Shown piece after piece: positions 63,490 through 64,000 of a DNA stretch of 64,000 nucleotides. Source of the DNA: Pseudonocardia sp. 73-21. Lineage in GTDB: Bacteria; Actinomycetota; Actinomycetes; Mycobacteriales; Pseudonocardiaceae. The notes below the pieces were generated by a model. It made no database searches, was not told the origin of the DNA, and worked only from the letters and a program-made list of their open reading frames with translations. Location: NCBI RefSeq assembly GCF_001899645.1, contig NZ_MKVV01000050.1, forward strand, positions 1-64,000. Direction: 5' to 3'. The position numbers and the translations under genes were made by a program. Positions within the stretch are counted from its first letter, which is position 1, and every line of letters begins with the position of its first letter.

Positions 63490-63989
63490 GCGAGGACGGT
63501 CCTCGTCTCGACTCGAACGGTCTGCACCTGTTCAGGGACGCCATGGCGTCCTTTCCCAGCGGGGTCACGATCGTCACGACCGCTGATCCGTCAGGCCGCT
63601 GGTGGGGCTTCACGGCGACGTCGTTCTGCTCGGTCTCGATGGAGCCACCGCTCGTGCTCGTGTGCCTGGCGACAACAGCCGAATGCGCACAGGTCTTCCA
63701 ACGCGCCACGCGGTGGATCGTCCACGTGATCCATCCTGACCATGCGCAGCTTGCGTTGCGTTTCGCGACCCGCGGAGCGGACAAGTTCGCCGACGCCGGA
63801 TTCGTTGCCGATGACAATGGCCTCCCGGTGCTTGATGTCGCGTCGGTGATCCTCGAATGTTCGCTGCACGATCGCCATCCGGGCGGGGACCATACGATCC
63901 TGGTCGGTCAGGTCCAGACCGTGCGGATCGGCCCGGAGACTCCAGCGGTGTATTTCCGGCGCGCGTTCCACCTCCTGCCACGGACGTGA
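63486..63989 (+). CDS. flavin reductase-like protein
   Basis: A 167-residue protein of the flavin reductase (HpaC/RutF-like) family, which uses NAD(P)H to reduce FMN or FAD for two-component monooxygenases. FPSGVTIVTT near 20, the GFTATSFCSVSMEPPLVLVC segment near 39, and a C-terminal FRRAFHLLP are typical. The GTG at 63486 overlaps the stop of ribBA (GTGA), so flavin synthesis and flavin reduction are made together. Possible clients are the luciferase-like enzyme at 37970, if it is flavin dependent, or an oxygenase beyond the window. It ends 11 bases before the edge of the sequence, so later operon members cannot be seen. Confidence 0.9.
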
Positions 63990-64000
63990 ACGACCGGTGG

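Overview
The window is high-GC DNA with frequent GTG starts and tightly packed genes, many joined by 4-base ATGA or GTGA stop/start overlaps. Its gene families (Mcr-type racemase, KshA-like Rieske oxygenase, paired short and long acyl-CoA dehydrogenases, F420-type luciferase-like oxidoreductase, PaaX and TetR regulators) point to an actinomycete, perhaps Pseudonocardiales or a relative. The exact genus cannot be told from the sequence alone. Fifty-seven protein genes are supported, plus two gene relics and a weak third. No tRNA, rRNA, CRISPR array, insertion sequence or phage gene was seen.

Almost the whole window (176-61088) is a catabolic island. It carries 11 acyl-CoA dehydrogenases, 6 acyl-CoA ligases plus a seventh in ruins, 7 crotonase-fold enzymes, 5 short-chain dehydrogenases, 4 hot-dog (MaoC-type) hydratase subunits, a thiolase with an HMG-CoA-synthase/DUF35 fusion, an alpha-methylacyl-CoA racemase, a CoA-transferase homologue, 3 Baeyer-Villiger monooxygenases, a Rieske oxygenase, a P450, an R2-like metal oxidase, an aldehyde dehydrogenase and 3 alpha/beta hydrolases.

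Layout. (1) 176-8462, minus: alcohol dehydrogenase, crotonase, racemase, two long/short acyl-CoA dehydrogenase pairs and a BadI-like ring hydrolase, divergent from a BadH-like dehydrogenase (8570-9340). (2) 9358-10236: panC. (3) 10326-18094, minus: BVMO, TetR, SDR, CoA ligase, Rieske oxygenase and HAPMO-type BVMO behind a strong palindrome. (4) 18180-22610, minus: crotonase, ligase relic, R2-like oxidase, SDR, ligase, divergent from a PaaX regulator and a P450 (22736-24904). (5) 24966-27532, minus: esterase and ligase, divergent from an AliB-like dehydrogenase, a crotonase, a second dehydrogenase and a BVMO (27629-32509). (6) 32576-39813, minus: second BadI-like hydrolase, thiolase, HMGS-DUF35 fusion, four hot-dog subunits, luciferase-like enzyme, SDR. 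(7) 40573-43989, plus: aldehyde dehydrogenase and long-chain ligase. (8) 44018-56104, minus: five acyl-CoA dehydrogenases, SDR, crotonase, two ligases, CoA-transferase homologue. (9) 56214-61088, plus: hydrolase, true enoyl-CoA hydratase, TetR, relic, hydrolase, citrate-synthase-like protein. (10) 61099-63989: bioB, and ribBA with a flavin reductase.

How the genes could work together (inference). Oxygenases and BVMOs would functionalise and open oxygenated rings. Hydrolases, alcohol and aldehyde dehydrogenases would turn the products into acids, and the ligases would make CoA thioesters. The racemase and heteromeric dehydrogenases would handle branched or ring-attached side chains. The thiolase/DUF35/hot-dog group may cleave carbon-carbon bonds by thiolysis or retro-aldol chemistry. 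Carbocycles would be opened by a dehydrogenase, hydratase, BadH and BadI sequence like that of cyclohexanecarboxylate degradation. The two BadI-like and three BadH-like paralogues suggest a substrate with more than one alicyclic ring, such as a terpenoid, steroid-like or naphthenic acid. The substrate is not identified by the sequence.
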